Of a DNA stretch of 18,653 bases, positions 1-9,463 are shown in pieces. The notes under the pieces were generated by a model. The model saw nothing but the letters and a program-made list of their open reading frames with translations, searched no databases and was not told the origin of the DNA. Made by a program: the position numbers and the translations under genes. Source of the DNA: Irineochytrium annulatum. Taxonomy: Eukaryota; Chytridiomycota; Chytridiomycetes; Chytridiales; Chytridiaceae. The number at the start of each line of letters is the position of its first letter. Position 1 is the first letter of the stretch. Location of the stretch: the NCBI GenBank assembly GCA_027600665.1, contig JADGJL010000540.1, positions 1 to 18,653 of the forward strand, given 5' to 3'.

Positions 1-568
1 TTCCCACGCCCCGCCCCGCCCGTCGGGAGATCCTGTCGTGGCAAAAAGGCGGAGCGGACCGGGACGGGGACGGGGGGACGCGCGCTCTTGACATTTCGCG
101 ACTTGTCTTATTCCCAAATTTTGTGTTGGTCCCGATCTAATCATATCCCGTCGTCGCTGCCCCCCCTCCTACTCCGTCATCCTTCCGTCATCTTAATCCA
201 TCTCACGCCTCCCAACCATCAGGTGCGCCGGCGCGACCAAACAACCGCGGCAGACCGACGGACAACCTCTGCACCCAGATCGCATTGGACAACCCCGCGG
301 TCGACACCCTACGGCCGAATTGGAGGACGCAACCCCGCTGCAATCGTCGCGCGAGATCGACATCCTGCTGGATCGGCCGCCCTTCCCCCCCACGCCCTCC
401 CCTTCCTCCTCCGTTGGCGCTTCCGCGGGTGCAGATCACCTCCCCCCGCGACATTCGGATCCCTACACCACTCACCACCACCCACCATCGCCAACGACCA
501 CCCGTGACGACGACGACGTGGACCGCGTCGCGACCGAGCCGGCCGACGACGAGGACGAGCTCCTGGCC
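1..568 (+). promoter_or_regulatory. 5' region of the SFP1-like gene, no ATG present
   Basis: This stretch contains no ATG in any plus-strand frame, so the first ATG from the left edge is the one at 569. Positions 61-77 are a G-rich tract (G3-AC-G4-AC-G6). A pyrimidine-rich run from about 160 to 220 ends in CATCAG (217-222), which would make a good 3' splice site. From 197 onward the frame of the zinc-finger gene is open with no stop, and the part from about 320 reads as an acidic, coding-like stretch (DDDD, DDEDE). The stretch is therefore either promoter plus 5' UTR, or a coding exon whose start lies to the left of the window. Confidence 0.5.
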
Positions 569-3213
569 ATGTCGACGGCCATGTCCATTTCACCCGCGAC
601 CACGTCCTCATTTCTCTCCTGGCCTGTGGATCTCCGACATCAACCCACCTCCACAGCTACACTACCCATCCCGATCCCATCTCCTACACCGTCCACCCTC
701 CCAATTCCTATACCGTCACGCAGCAGCGCCGGGGGCAGCCACGCGGCATCTTGTCATCATTATCCCGGCGCGAGACACCCTCCGTCCGCCAGCAGCCTGG
801 AGAGGGACTTCTGCAAAGATTTCACGTGCTGCGGGCTGGTGTTGACGGATCTGCATGAGCTTATCAGACACGTGCAGGAGTGTCACCCGCACACCTCACA
901 TCCAAGTTTGGGGTGTTGCCCTTCAGTGGAGCTGGTCCATGAGGACCGACGGGACGGCGAAGTGGACGAGCGGGGCGAGCGGGATGGCGCGGAGGTCGGG
1001 ACGAGTGTTGCGGATGAGAGCGGGTTTGGGCATATTGGAAGGATAGGCGTTGGACCGGGTGCGCATGCGCAACCGGAGATGGAGTTCGTGTTTGGTTTCA
1101 CGATGGATGATGATGTGATCATGGGCGACGGGGAGGAGGCCATCTCAGATCGCGTCTTGGCGAGGAGCAGCAGTGGGTATGGCTATTATGTTTATGAACC
1201 TGCACACGAGGAGGTGCAGGTGCAGCAGGGGGAGGAGTGGCAGATGGTGCAGCAGATGGATGGCACCGAGTCGCATGTGAGCGATGAGAGCGGGACGGGC
1301 ACAGGCACGGGGACAACGAGCAGCGGGGCGTCATCGCCGTCTCTGGGGCCTTCGACGGATTTTCAGCAGGCGAGGAGGAGTCCGATGTTTGGGGAAATGG
1401 GGACGAGCCCGCCGCCGCAGACTATCTCGTTGGCGGATATTTATAGGGAGGAGAGGGATGAGTATGCCCCGGTGGAGGCGGAGCACGGGTGTGAGACCAT
1501 CGGGCCGTGCGCGTTGGGGGATATCTTCCCGAATGCGATGCATGACCCCGCGGCGTTTATTAGTTTGACACCGGGTTTCTTGGGGCTTTCGATGCCGGCG
1601 TTGGCGCCGACGACGACGACGGCGGAATCGTCGAGCTCGTCGAGCCTATCAACGTCGCCAAGCTTCATGCTCCCGCCTGGACCGGGGCGGAGGCAAACGT
1701 GGTCTGATTCGGATGACGACGACGACGTTCCGGCCGCCACTGCATTCATGGAGGATGATGACGATTTGCCTGTGCTGAACCAGGGCACGCAGCGATTGCG
1801 GGAGGAGGACGACGACGATGACGACCTCACGCTCGACGAGGACGATGCCGTCGCACTCCTGCACCCTATTTACATCTCATCCCCTCCACTCGCCCACGCA
1901 GCAGACACCGACGCCGACCAGGCGCGATCTCGCTCCATGGAGGCGCTCAACCTCGATATTCCCGCGCCACGGGGCTCCACCTCCTCCGCGATGGTACGAC
2001 AACCAGCACAACGCAAACCCCGTCGCGCGCCCGCAACACAACCCAGGCGACGCAACACCGTCTCCGGGTCCCGAGCACGCGCCATCCCTGACACTGCTAC
2101 CTGGGACGCCGCCGACGAGGCTCAACCCGAACCCACTTCGAAACCCAAACGCACACAGACCCGCCGCAAGTCCACTACAGCGGCGGCAACAAAGCCGCCT
2201 CGCGCCAAACCCGCCTCGAAGCGCAAGCGATCCTCCAGCGTCTCACACACCGATGCGTCCGCACCCTCACGCAAGGTTACCATCCGTCTGCGTCTACCGC
2301 CCGCACCACCGGGGATGTCGCGCGACCCGTCTCAGTGCTCTGATGTGACGCTGACGAACCCTAGCCCGCCCGTGCGAGCGGGGAAGGACGCCGGGGAGAA
2401 TGTCCCTATGTTAATCCTGCCGCCGGCGGTGCCGCTGCCGTGTCCGGTCAGTCAGGATCTGACGGTGTTGACTCCCGCGCAGCTGGCGCAGGCGAGGCAA
2501 AAGGCGGAGTTGATGGTCCTTAAGGCTGTCGGATCTGTGCCGTCCCATTGCGCCGCACAGGGTGTCGTGGGTGTAGGTGTAGGGGTGGGGACGGCAGGCG
2601 TGCCGGTGAAGGAGGAGAAGGTCGATGAGGAGGCGCTGGATTTGTTGCAGGGAAAGCCGAGGTATAGACTGGGGAGCATGAAGGTGAAGGATGAGGCGAG
2701 TGGGGAGGTGAGGTATGTGTGTCCGGGGTGTAGGAAGGAGTATAAGAATGCGAATGGGTTAAAGGTGAGCACTGATTTTGCGGGTGGTTTACTTTAAAAA
2801 GGTGACTAACGGTTTTGGTGGGGTTACAGTATCACCTCAGCCACGTGCACCCGAATGGAGACGGGATGCCTCTGGGCTTCCTGTTTGGGAGGCGGAAGAG
2901 GGAGCTCGAGCACGCCTTCAAGCCGTTCCCCTGCGTCGTGGAGGATTGTGGGAAGAGATACAAGAATCTGAATGGGTTGAAGGTAAGCTCTGCATGAAAT
3001 TTTCTCGCTTGATATGGACGCTGACGTTTTGTATTGCTTGTCGATTTATAGTATCACATCATGCACGCCCATTCGGAGATGATGCCGAAGCAGCCGGTCA
3101 GTTCAGGGGCGAGCGCTGCGGCGGCGGTTAAGGCGGCTGCCGACTCCGCTGCGGAATTTAGGGAGGGGACGGCATTTGGGTTGGGCTCTGGGGCGGTGGC
3201 GATGGAGGTGTGA
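569..3213 (+). CDS. SFP1: SFP1-like C2H2 zinc-finger transcription factor (3 exons)
   Basis: Exons are 569-2764, 2830-2982 and 3052-3213, giving 836 aa. Both introns (65 and 69 nt) are GT-AG, and the first has a GACTAAC branch site at 2804-2810. The product is a nuclear DNA-binding regulator. Finger 1 spans residues 82-106, with the CCGL core and an HVQECH ending typical of this family. Fingers 2 (C718, C721, H734, H739) and 3 (C767, C772, H785, H790) both carry the YKNxNGLKYH signature of yeast Sfp1, which controls ribosomal-protein and ribosome-biogenesis genes. Between them lie a long disordered Ser/Thr/Pro region, an acidic block (about 379-429) and a strongly basic block with likely nuclear localisation signals (about 484-558). 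The start is the first ATG in the window, with G at -3, but the frame stays open upstream, so a longer N-terminus is possible. The family assignment is firm; the function is inferred from the family. Confidence 0.85.
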
Positions 3214-4959
3214 CGGACGTATTGCAGGGTCTAGTATGGGATACGATGGTTGGTAGAGCTCTATTGGTTTTTATAACGGGACACGAATGGGCGTTCTATT
3301 TTTATGGATGGGATTTGTTACACCTTTTGCCTTGCATGCATTCATTTAGTTGTTGGTTCTGCTTCGGTTGTTACCCCCTCTCAGTCGCGAGGTCGGTTGA
3401 TCTTCTCTGGATTACTTTTTTGGTCCCCGGCGTGTTTTTTTTTTCCTTCTTCTCACTTCTCACTTATCCTTGATGAGGGTCCTGATTTTGCTCACTACCT
3501 CTTTCTTTCGCACACTCTGGACGCTATTTTCACTCTTTTGCTATTATTTTCTTTCCTTGTTATCTTCTTCACTCCCGCCGTGTTCTCCCACAGCTCCTCC
3601 CCACTTTGATTCATTGTTTTCAAACTGTCATTCGGACGTGTCAGGGAGAGGGCTCCCAAAGTTTCAACTAACCGCACTTTCCTTTTTATTTCATTTTGTT
3701 TCCTGCTTCGTTGAACTATGTTGTGACGTTGCTCTGACTCACCCTTACTCTATCCCTCTCGTCGCTTTTGGTGGGAGTGCGTAGGTTTCTCTCCCGACGT
3801 TTACTGATATCGACTGATGTCGACTGCATTCAAAAGAGGCCGACTAGGCTAAATACGTCTCCTTGTAATGTTGTGATGTGCTCCTCCCTTTTCCAATACC
3901 CGGTGTCTAGTAACGATCCCCGGAATTTTTTTTTTTTTTTTGGAGTTCAAAGGAATCATGTCAGTTAAGGCTGATACATTGTGAATTGGAGGCTAGGGTG
4001 GCGACTCTTTCGGTGATCGGGTGGGAAGTTATCATGAGATCGACTAGGTCGATCCCTTTAGGTTGGTTCAGTGCCTCAAGTAGTCTTTCTTTCCTACTTT
4101 GGGGGTCTGTACCTACCCCCTCCTTTACCTTAACTTCGCTATACCTTAATGCTTTCTCTTAAGCGGGGAAGGATCGTTGGATGGATTGCGAAGGTCTTAG
4201 ATACTGGATGTGTGCTCTCCTCTTCCCTTCAATATTTATTGGTTGAGACGGTTTGAGTTGTTTTACGTAATCGTGTGACTTCTCTATCGATTTTTACAGA
4301 ATAGATCGGCTGTACTATACTTCTCGTTTTATCCTGCGTCATCGGCTATGATTGGCCATTTTAAACAACATGAGCAATGGACGACAGGATTATACTCTTA
4401 TTACTTCTTGCTTTACATGACCAAGAGCAGCGGGTCTTCACTAAAGGCTGATTCAACGCCTCGACGCTTCTCCATCCTCGTGTGCACGAACCCTTGACGA
4501 CAAACCGAACGAACAAATTAACTTCAAAAGTGAAGGAAGAGGCTAACGCAACGACGCCCCTGGGCTACACCATGGCCTATTGCTTTTTTGAGATTGACGA
4601 ATGCCCGAACAAAATATTACTTCCACGCAGTAACGAGAACGCGGGGGTTGACTATTGTAGGCGGGGAATTGTCGAATCCCAAGATGTGAAGAACGAAAGA
4701 AGCAGATGGGTTGGTAAAGAATGATGATGATACGTTCATTGATGGGTGACAAAATAAAAGATGCCCAAACTCGTCCTCCAGTTCCGCAACCTCCCATTTT
4801 CTTAGTCCTCCCCTCGTGCACTTCAATATCTTCATTTCTCGTTAGCCGTCTGTCAAAGAGCACGTTATCGATATGAGTAGTTTACGACAGGCGCCATCCC
4901 GTGCGAGAAGTTACCGAGGTGATCTAGGTATTTGTAAGTAAACACGCTGGCGGAGTGCA
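3214..4959. other. T-rich convergent intergenic region
   Basis: This 1.75 kb lies between two convergent genes. The top strand is rich in T and pyrimidine runs, including T16 at 3926-3941. Open frames here lack coding-like composition, and I could not join them by splice sites into a recognisable protein. Two small inverted repeats stand close together: GATCGAC/GTCGATC at 4038-4054 and GGGGGT/ACCCCC at 4101-4120. I saw no tRNA-like T-arm. It probably holds the two 3' UTRs plus spacer. Confidence 0.6.
3926..3941. repeat. T16 homopolymer
   Basis: A run of 16 T on the plus strand in the intergenic spacer. It is a simple repeat whose length may be uncertain. Confidence 0.9.
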
Positions 4960-6844
4960 TCAAAGGAGAATGTGTAAAGGCCTACCTCCGCCGACGTGGT
5001 TCCAGCCTCTCCTGCCGACCGGCACAGGCGCCTGCAGCAACCCGGTCCAAGCCCTCATCGCCCTCTCACCCATGACCTGCACTTCCCCGCCACCAATCGC
5101 TCCCTGGAACGCGCTATTCAAATGCCCACCCGCTCCCTGACTCCTCGGAGCGCCGCCAAACCCTTGCCAGTCGCAACCGATGGAAACGCGACATCCGCCT
5201 TCCAAAGGGCCCAGCAGCGGCGGCGCGCCGAGCAGAGGCACGCCCATCCGGTCCGTCGGTGTCGATATCACGCCCGCAGGAGACACCTGCAGCAGGGGCA
5301 GGGTAGGCGCCGGCGGCAAAGCGTGCGAGCCGATGCCCGACGCAGCGGAGATGGAGGCAGTCGTGACCGGGTGGTGCTGCCGGGCGTATTGCGCCGCGGT
5401 GGGCGACGGCGCGCCCGCCAACACAGGGTTCGTCGACGCCACGGCGAGCGGCCGACCGTTAACCGCCGCTGCTGCATTGAACGCTGCCAGGTATTTCGCC
5501 GGGATGGTCTGCGCCTTGCCGTAGTCGCCCATGTAGACCGTGTCCGGTGTCGCCCCCTTGGCCGTCGAGGGAGCCGAGGACAGCTGCAGCAGGTAGGCCG
5601 GGTGGATGGTGCGGGCGTGGAAGCGGCGGTTGGCCGCCAAGGGCGGTGGCAAGAGGGCCGGATTTGAAACGGACATCTCAGCGATCCCGGGAGGCGGGCC
5701 GGGAGGCACGTGTGGACCAGGAACGACGTAAGGGGGTAAAGGCGGGGTGGTGGTAGTGGAGGTCGTCGGGAGCGGCTTAAGCCGGGGAGTCGGCGATGTC
5801 GGTTGTTGGCGGGAGCGCGGCCGTTCCGGGATGTCGGATATCGGCTTTGTGGCGCCGAGGATGGGTTCGAGCTTTGTAGTGGCTTTCGACTTGTCGCCGG
5901 CGGTTTGGTATGGAGGTTGGCAGGGGATAGTGGAAAAGAGGGAATTCGCCGACGTTGGGAAGTCAGGCTGGTGCTCGATGACGAGCTTGGGCATTTTAGC
6001 TGACACGGCTGACATCCCCAAGCTAGACGGAGGTCTCGCTGTTACGGACCTCGCGCTGGTTGGCCTCGTAGTCTTGGGCTTCGCCGTCGTCGGACGCGAG
6101 CTTACAGGTGCGGTTGTCGCAATCAAGGGCACCAAAGCAAGTGTCGCCTCTGCCTCCTCCTGCTCCCTCTTCTTCCTCTCCTCCTCCGTCTCCTCTTTCT
6201 GCACATCTCCTTCCATACCTCCTCGCCGCTCCCTATCCATATCCTCCGCCTGGACAGCCTTCATTGCGGCGTTCATACTAGCGCTATAGCTTGTGTTCCT
6301 CGCCGCCCCTCCGGGGGGCGGGTCTTCCCTTGAAAACGACTTCATCCCCATCCCAAACATGAGACCCGACGGCCACCCGCCCACTGGTACTCGCAGTCTC
6401 CGAAGATTGTTGCCGCGCTGCAGCAGTGTGACGAGCTTCGCCGTCGCTTCGTTGGCCGCCCCCTCCGCCGTCGGGGTCACTCCACCCAAGCCATGGACGC
6501 TTTGGTATCGCGGCGCAGGCGGTTGCGGCTGAGATTGTGCCTGCGGTGCCGAGTTAGGTTGAGGTTGAAGTTGGTCGGGTTGCGCCTTCGGGTGCGTGGA
6601 AGCGGTGACGGAATCCTGGGGCAGGCGTTTCCGGCCTAAGACGGGATCGATGTCCGAGCGCGCGTAGCCGAGCTCCCAGGCGGCCTCAGTGCTAAATCCT
6701 GGGGGAAGCGAGTTATTCCCTGGAATGTGGACCGTTCGTTTGTATGAGGACCTGCCGCGCAATGTAAGAAACGTCCAATGCGAGTAAAAAATTAGCATAC
6801 CAGTTGGCGGCTGAAGCCAGGTTCATTGTCGCGTATGGAATCAT
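4960..6844 (-). CDS. Proline-rich orphan protein, function unknown (2 exons)
   Basis: Exon 1 is 6801-6844 and exon 2 is 4960-6751, giving 611 aa. The 49-nt intron (6752-6800) runs from GTATGC to GCGGCAG and restores a continuous frame across a Trp codon. An in-frame TAA lies just upstream of ATG 6844; a second ATG at 6826 with A at -3 is an alternative start. I do not recognise the family. The first 60 residues look structured, with aromatic residues (MNLASAANW, YKRTVHIPG, WELGYARSDIDPVLG). A second compact segment follows (LLQRGNNLRRLRVPVGGWPS). Residues about 185-216 form a charged Glu/Lys/Arg helix. Most of the rest is disordered, rich in Pro, Ser, Thr and Ala, with polyproline stretches. 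There is no signal peptide or membrane segment. A possible GTAGGC donor near the 3' end means the last few residues are uncertain. Confidence 0.7.
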
Positions 6845-7741
6845 GACGGCGACTGCTTAGTAGCTTCTGGGGCGTAAGCGGCGGTGATGTGGTCGTCGAT
6901 CCCGCGTCTGCGAGTCAAAGGCGCACCGTTCTGGGGCGGCGACGTGTCGCGTGGTTCTCTCCAGGCACGAGGCCTCGCGAACTCGCGGTTTCGCGTGGTG
7001 TTCCCCGGCCCGAGGGTCGTGCCAACGACCCAAGTGGCGACGGAAGATGAAGCACCCAAAAACGCGTCTCTACCTCCTTCTTGAGGCGGTGGACAGCGAC
7101 GACGGCTGGAGCCCGGGTCGGAGGGCTGGTGGTCTGTCGGTGGGGTTCGCGACGCCGTCGCAGACAAGGACAAGGACGGATTGCCGGGCTGTCGCGGGGC
7201 CCTCTGCGCGGTTATCGAGCTGCTATGGTGATTATCAACCGCGACTCTGCGCGCAGAGTCACTTCCAGAAGGCTGGCCGTGATTGGGGACCGGGACGTAG
7301 AATCGCGTAGCTTCAGCGTCAATCCGCCAGATCTATGCGTATTTCCCACGGATCGCTCCCGCTGGACATCGCCTGGCCATCTCGCCGGCCACCACTTCGC
7401 TGCCAGACCCTTTGTCCGCGGCTGCCGGCGAGGACACCCACAGACCCCCGGAGTCGGGCCAATATGAGGCGGTCGCGAGCTAGGAGCTACAGGCCAGGTC
7501 GAGGACCGATAGAGCACCCCGAGGGCGTGTTAGGCAGATGGACAACAACAGTCAGTTGCTACAATTGACGTGAAACTCCTTCCTATGCCCGACGGACCAT
7601 TGCCCATCACCGAAGGCTGCTGACTGATGGTTGATGGCGTATTGATCGAGCCCAAGCTTGCTCGGCCTAGCCGCCGTGCTTAAAATCTGGCCGTCGGCGT
7701 GACATCCTCGACAACCTCTTCCTCAGCACCCGTCCTCAGCA
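6845..7741. promoter_or_regulatory. Divergent promoter region between orphan gene and secreted-precursor gene
   Basis: This 0.9 kb spacer separates two divergently transcribed genes and must contain both promoters. Open frames on both strands lack ATG starts or coding composition and are not called. It contains the 18-bp perfect palindrome at 7243-7260, and a partial copy of its core (CTCTGCGCGG) at 7202-7211. A TATA-like CTTAAAAT lies near 7679, about 60 bp before the 7742 start. Confidence 0.5.
7243..7260. repeat. 18-bp perfect palindrome GACTCTGCG|CGCAGAGTC
   Basis: The two 9-bp halves are exact reverse complements with no spacer. It sits about 480 bp upstream of the secreted-precursor gene. 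A dimeric regulator site is possible but unproven. Confidence 0.9.
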
Positions 7742-8646
7742 ATGCGTCTTCGCCTGGTCCTCACCTCGTCCCTCCTCGGCCTCTCCTTCGTCTCGGCCCT
7801 CCCCCACCCAAGCCGGGATGCGCACGCCCTTGTCCGGCATGCAACCTTCCACCGCCTTGGCCTCCTCCGCGTTTGATCCGACGGCGTCGGTGTCGCAGGA
7901 AGATGAGCGTCAGCCAGACGACGCGATCGTGGGCTCCCAGACGCCTGACGAAGTTAACGCGGCCAGCTTTCCAAGCACCGAGGAGGGCAAGGGAGACGTT
8001 TTCGCCGTCGCCAAAGAGCCCGAGGGGGATGGTGCCGGTGAGGCCGACGAGGATGAGACCCGGCCCGCCGAAGCTGAGCCCGAGGACGTCGAGGGTGACG
8101 CGGCCCAGCTCCTGAGGACGAAGCCGAGAGCTACCCGGAAGGCATTGGTGCAGCGGAGGCCCAGTCTCCAGAGGACGAGGATGCCGACGCCAAAGACGCG
8201 CCTGAGGACGAGGCTGCATCCGTTCCCGAGCGCCGCCTCGCCCACCGCTCTGACGAGTCCTCGTCTGTCGGCGCCAATGTCGCCAGAAACGACGGTGGCG
8301 CCGAGGTCGCTGGCTCGGACGGCGACCTCCACGGCCACCACAAGCGCTTCCACTATCGTAAGTCGCGGAACTCTCGCCGCCGCCGCCGCAGGATGCCCGC
8401 AACAGGGTCTACAATTTTAAGCTGTCAGGGAAGAAGTTTAACTACGGATCCACCTACTACCGCAAGGCCGCCGCACCTGTCGTTGATGGCAAGGGCGGCG
8501 TTGCGACGCCAGGCGGGGACCTGACATACAAAAAGGCTTACTATGCTGGAGAGAAGGGGATGCTCGGGAGGCAGCGGGTCGATAAGATCAAGTATTTCAG
8601 TGACTATCGCCGCAGGCACAGGCGCATGAAGATTCGCCACAACTGA
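7742..8646 (+). CDS. Small secreted precursor: acidic pro-region and cationic Tyr-rich tail (4 exons)
   Basis: Exons are 7742-7831, 7899-8037, 8109-8357 and 8429-8646, giving 231 aa. The introns are 67, 71 and 71 nt. Donors are GTCCGG (weak), GTGAGG and GTAAGT, and acceptors are CGCAG, CCCAG and GTCAG. Together they restore one frame, although the raw DNA switches frame three times. Residues 1-19 form a clear signal peptide (MRLRLVLTSSLLGLSFVSA). Residues about 31-150 are strongly acidic (PEDEDADAKDAPEDE). A Lys155-Arg156 pair then precedes a 75-residue tail with 20 Lys/Arg, 5 Asp/Glu and 9 Tyr. This layout suggests a secretory prepropeptide processed at the dibasic site, or a secreted cell-surface protein. 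There is no Cys framework and no recognised domain. The first intron is the least certain; a one-base error in the C run near 7801 would be an alternative explanation. Confidence 0.7.
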
Positions 8647-9463
8647 TGTTTTACATGATCGTGTCGTAGTGGACTCTCAGTCGCCATGAGTTGGTTTTCC
8701 GTTCTCTAGTTATTCTCCATGGTGTCCTTTGCTTCGTCGCTGTGGGGTGTTCTTAACTATCTCAGGCTTTCCAGCCTCCTTGCCTCCAAACTATTTTCAC
8801 CATCAAGTCTCTTCCTTTACTGAGGCGGATTCCTTCTCATCCAAGAAAGTGTCTGAAAACGATCTCGCAGAAAACTCGTTGATGCGCATAACGCAACACA
8901 CCTTCAGCAATCACTGACATAATGTAACAACGGCCTATGACAAAAATGACGCCACCAGCCACGCCGTCGAATCCATATACAACCTGAGCCGCCAGCGAAT
9001 CTCGTATTCCTAGTGCACCCTCCGAATAAGCTCAAAATGCAGCGATAACCACGAAATAATACAATGCATTTCGTGTGCAAAAGCAACCGCCAAAAACCAT
9101 CAGAAATTCAGTGTATTGTTCGAAATACGAAGAAAATAAGTACATCTATGAAAGTAAAATGTTACAGTATATAGAGTGAAGTCCAGGCGACAGCAAGATC
9201 GGGTCCCGCGCGGGGCGGCGGCATAACGGGTCGGTGACGGCATCAGCTTGGTCGCATAATCATGTTGAGCTTCAGCTTGGCGGCTGAATCGTTCCGACGG
9301 TGGCGCTCAAGACTTTCTAAGTGTTGAAAAGAGCACCACAGCAAAAAGTAAAGAGCGGGTATCGTGTTGGTTTTGAGTCAATGAGTTATGGCGCGAGCGG
9401 GGAGTATACATTGCAAAAATCATGTAGTAAAGATAAGAAGGGGAACGGGGGTGAGAAACAAGT
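8647..9463. other. Convergent intergenic region
   Basis: About 0.8 kb between two convergent genes, holding their 3' UTRs. Frames here are short and AT-rich and carry no recognisable motif. A small inverted repeat TTCAGC/GCTGAA lies at 9271-9288. I saw no RNA gene. Confidence 0.6.

Noticed and set aside
320..568. Start of the zinc-finger protein at 320
   Set aside because: The codon at 320 is TTG, not ATG. Nuclear fungal genes start at ATG almost always, so 569 was chosen and the extension is reported as a separate question.
3210..3784. Three overlapping plus-strand frames after the SFP1 stop codon
   Set aside because: They are Phe/Leu/Ser-rich translations of T-rich DNA with no conserved motif, most likely 3' UTR and spacer.
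4060..4080. tRNA-like GGTTCAG element
   Set aside because: The flanking bases do not form a T-arm stem, and no acceptor or anticodon arms can be placed around it.
6841..7173. 110-codon minus-strand frame upstream of the orphan gene
   Set aside because: It begins with TTG and has no ATG or family features. Its stop overlaps the real ATG of the orphan gene.
7081..7467. 128-codon plus-strand frame in the divergent spacer
   Set aside because: It is Arg-rich, low-information translation of GC-rich DNA with no motif, and competing frames overlap it.
8038..8114. Frameshift or pseudogene reading of the secreted-precursor gene
   Set aside because: The frame changes at about 8100 and 8358 are each explained by 71-nt introns with good GT-AG sites in the right phase, so decay is not needed.
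8358..8391. 34-nt intron ending at CGCAG 8391 in the secreted-precursor gene
   Set aside because: It is too short compared with neighbours and does not join the acidic frame to the Tyr-rich frame. The acceptor at 8428 gives 71 nt and the right phase.
7761..8402. 213-codon minus-strand frame opposite the secreted-precursor gene
   Set aside because: It is an Arg/Gly-rich shadow of the GC-rich coding exons. The plus strand has the signal peptide, consistent introns and a sensible protein.
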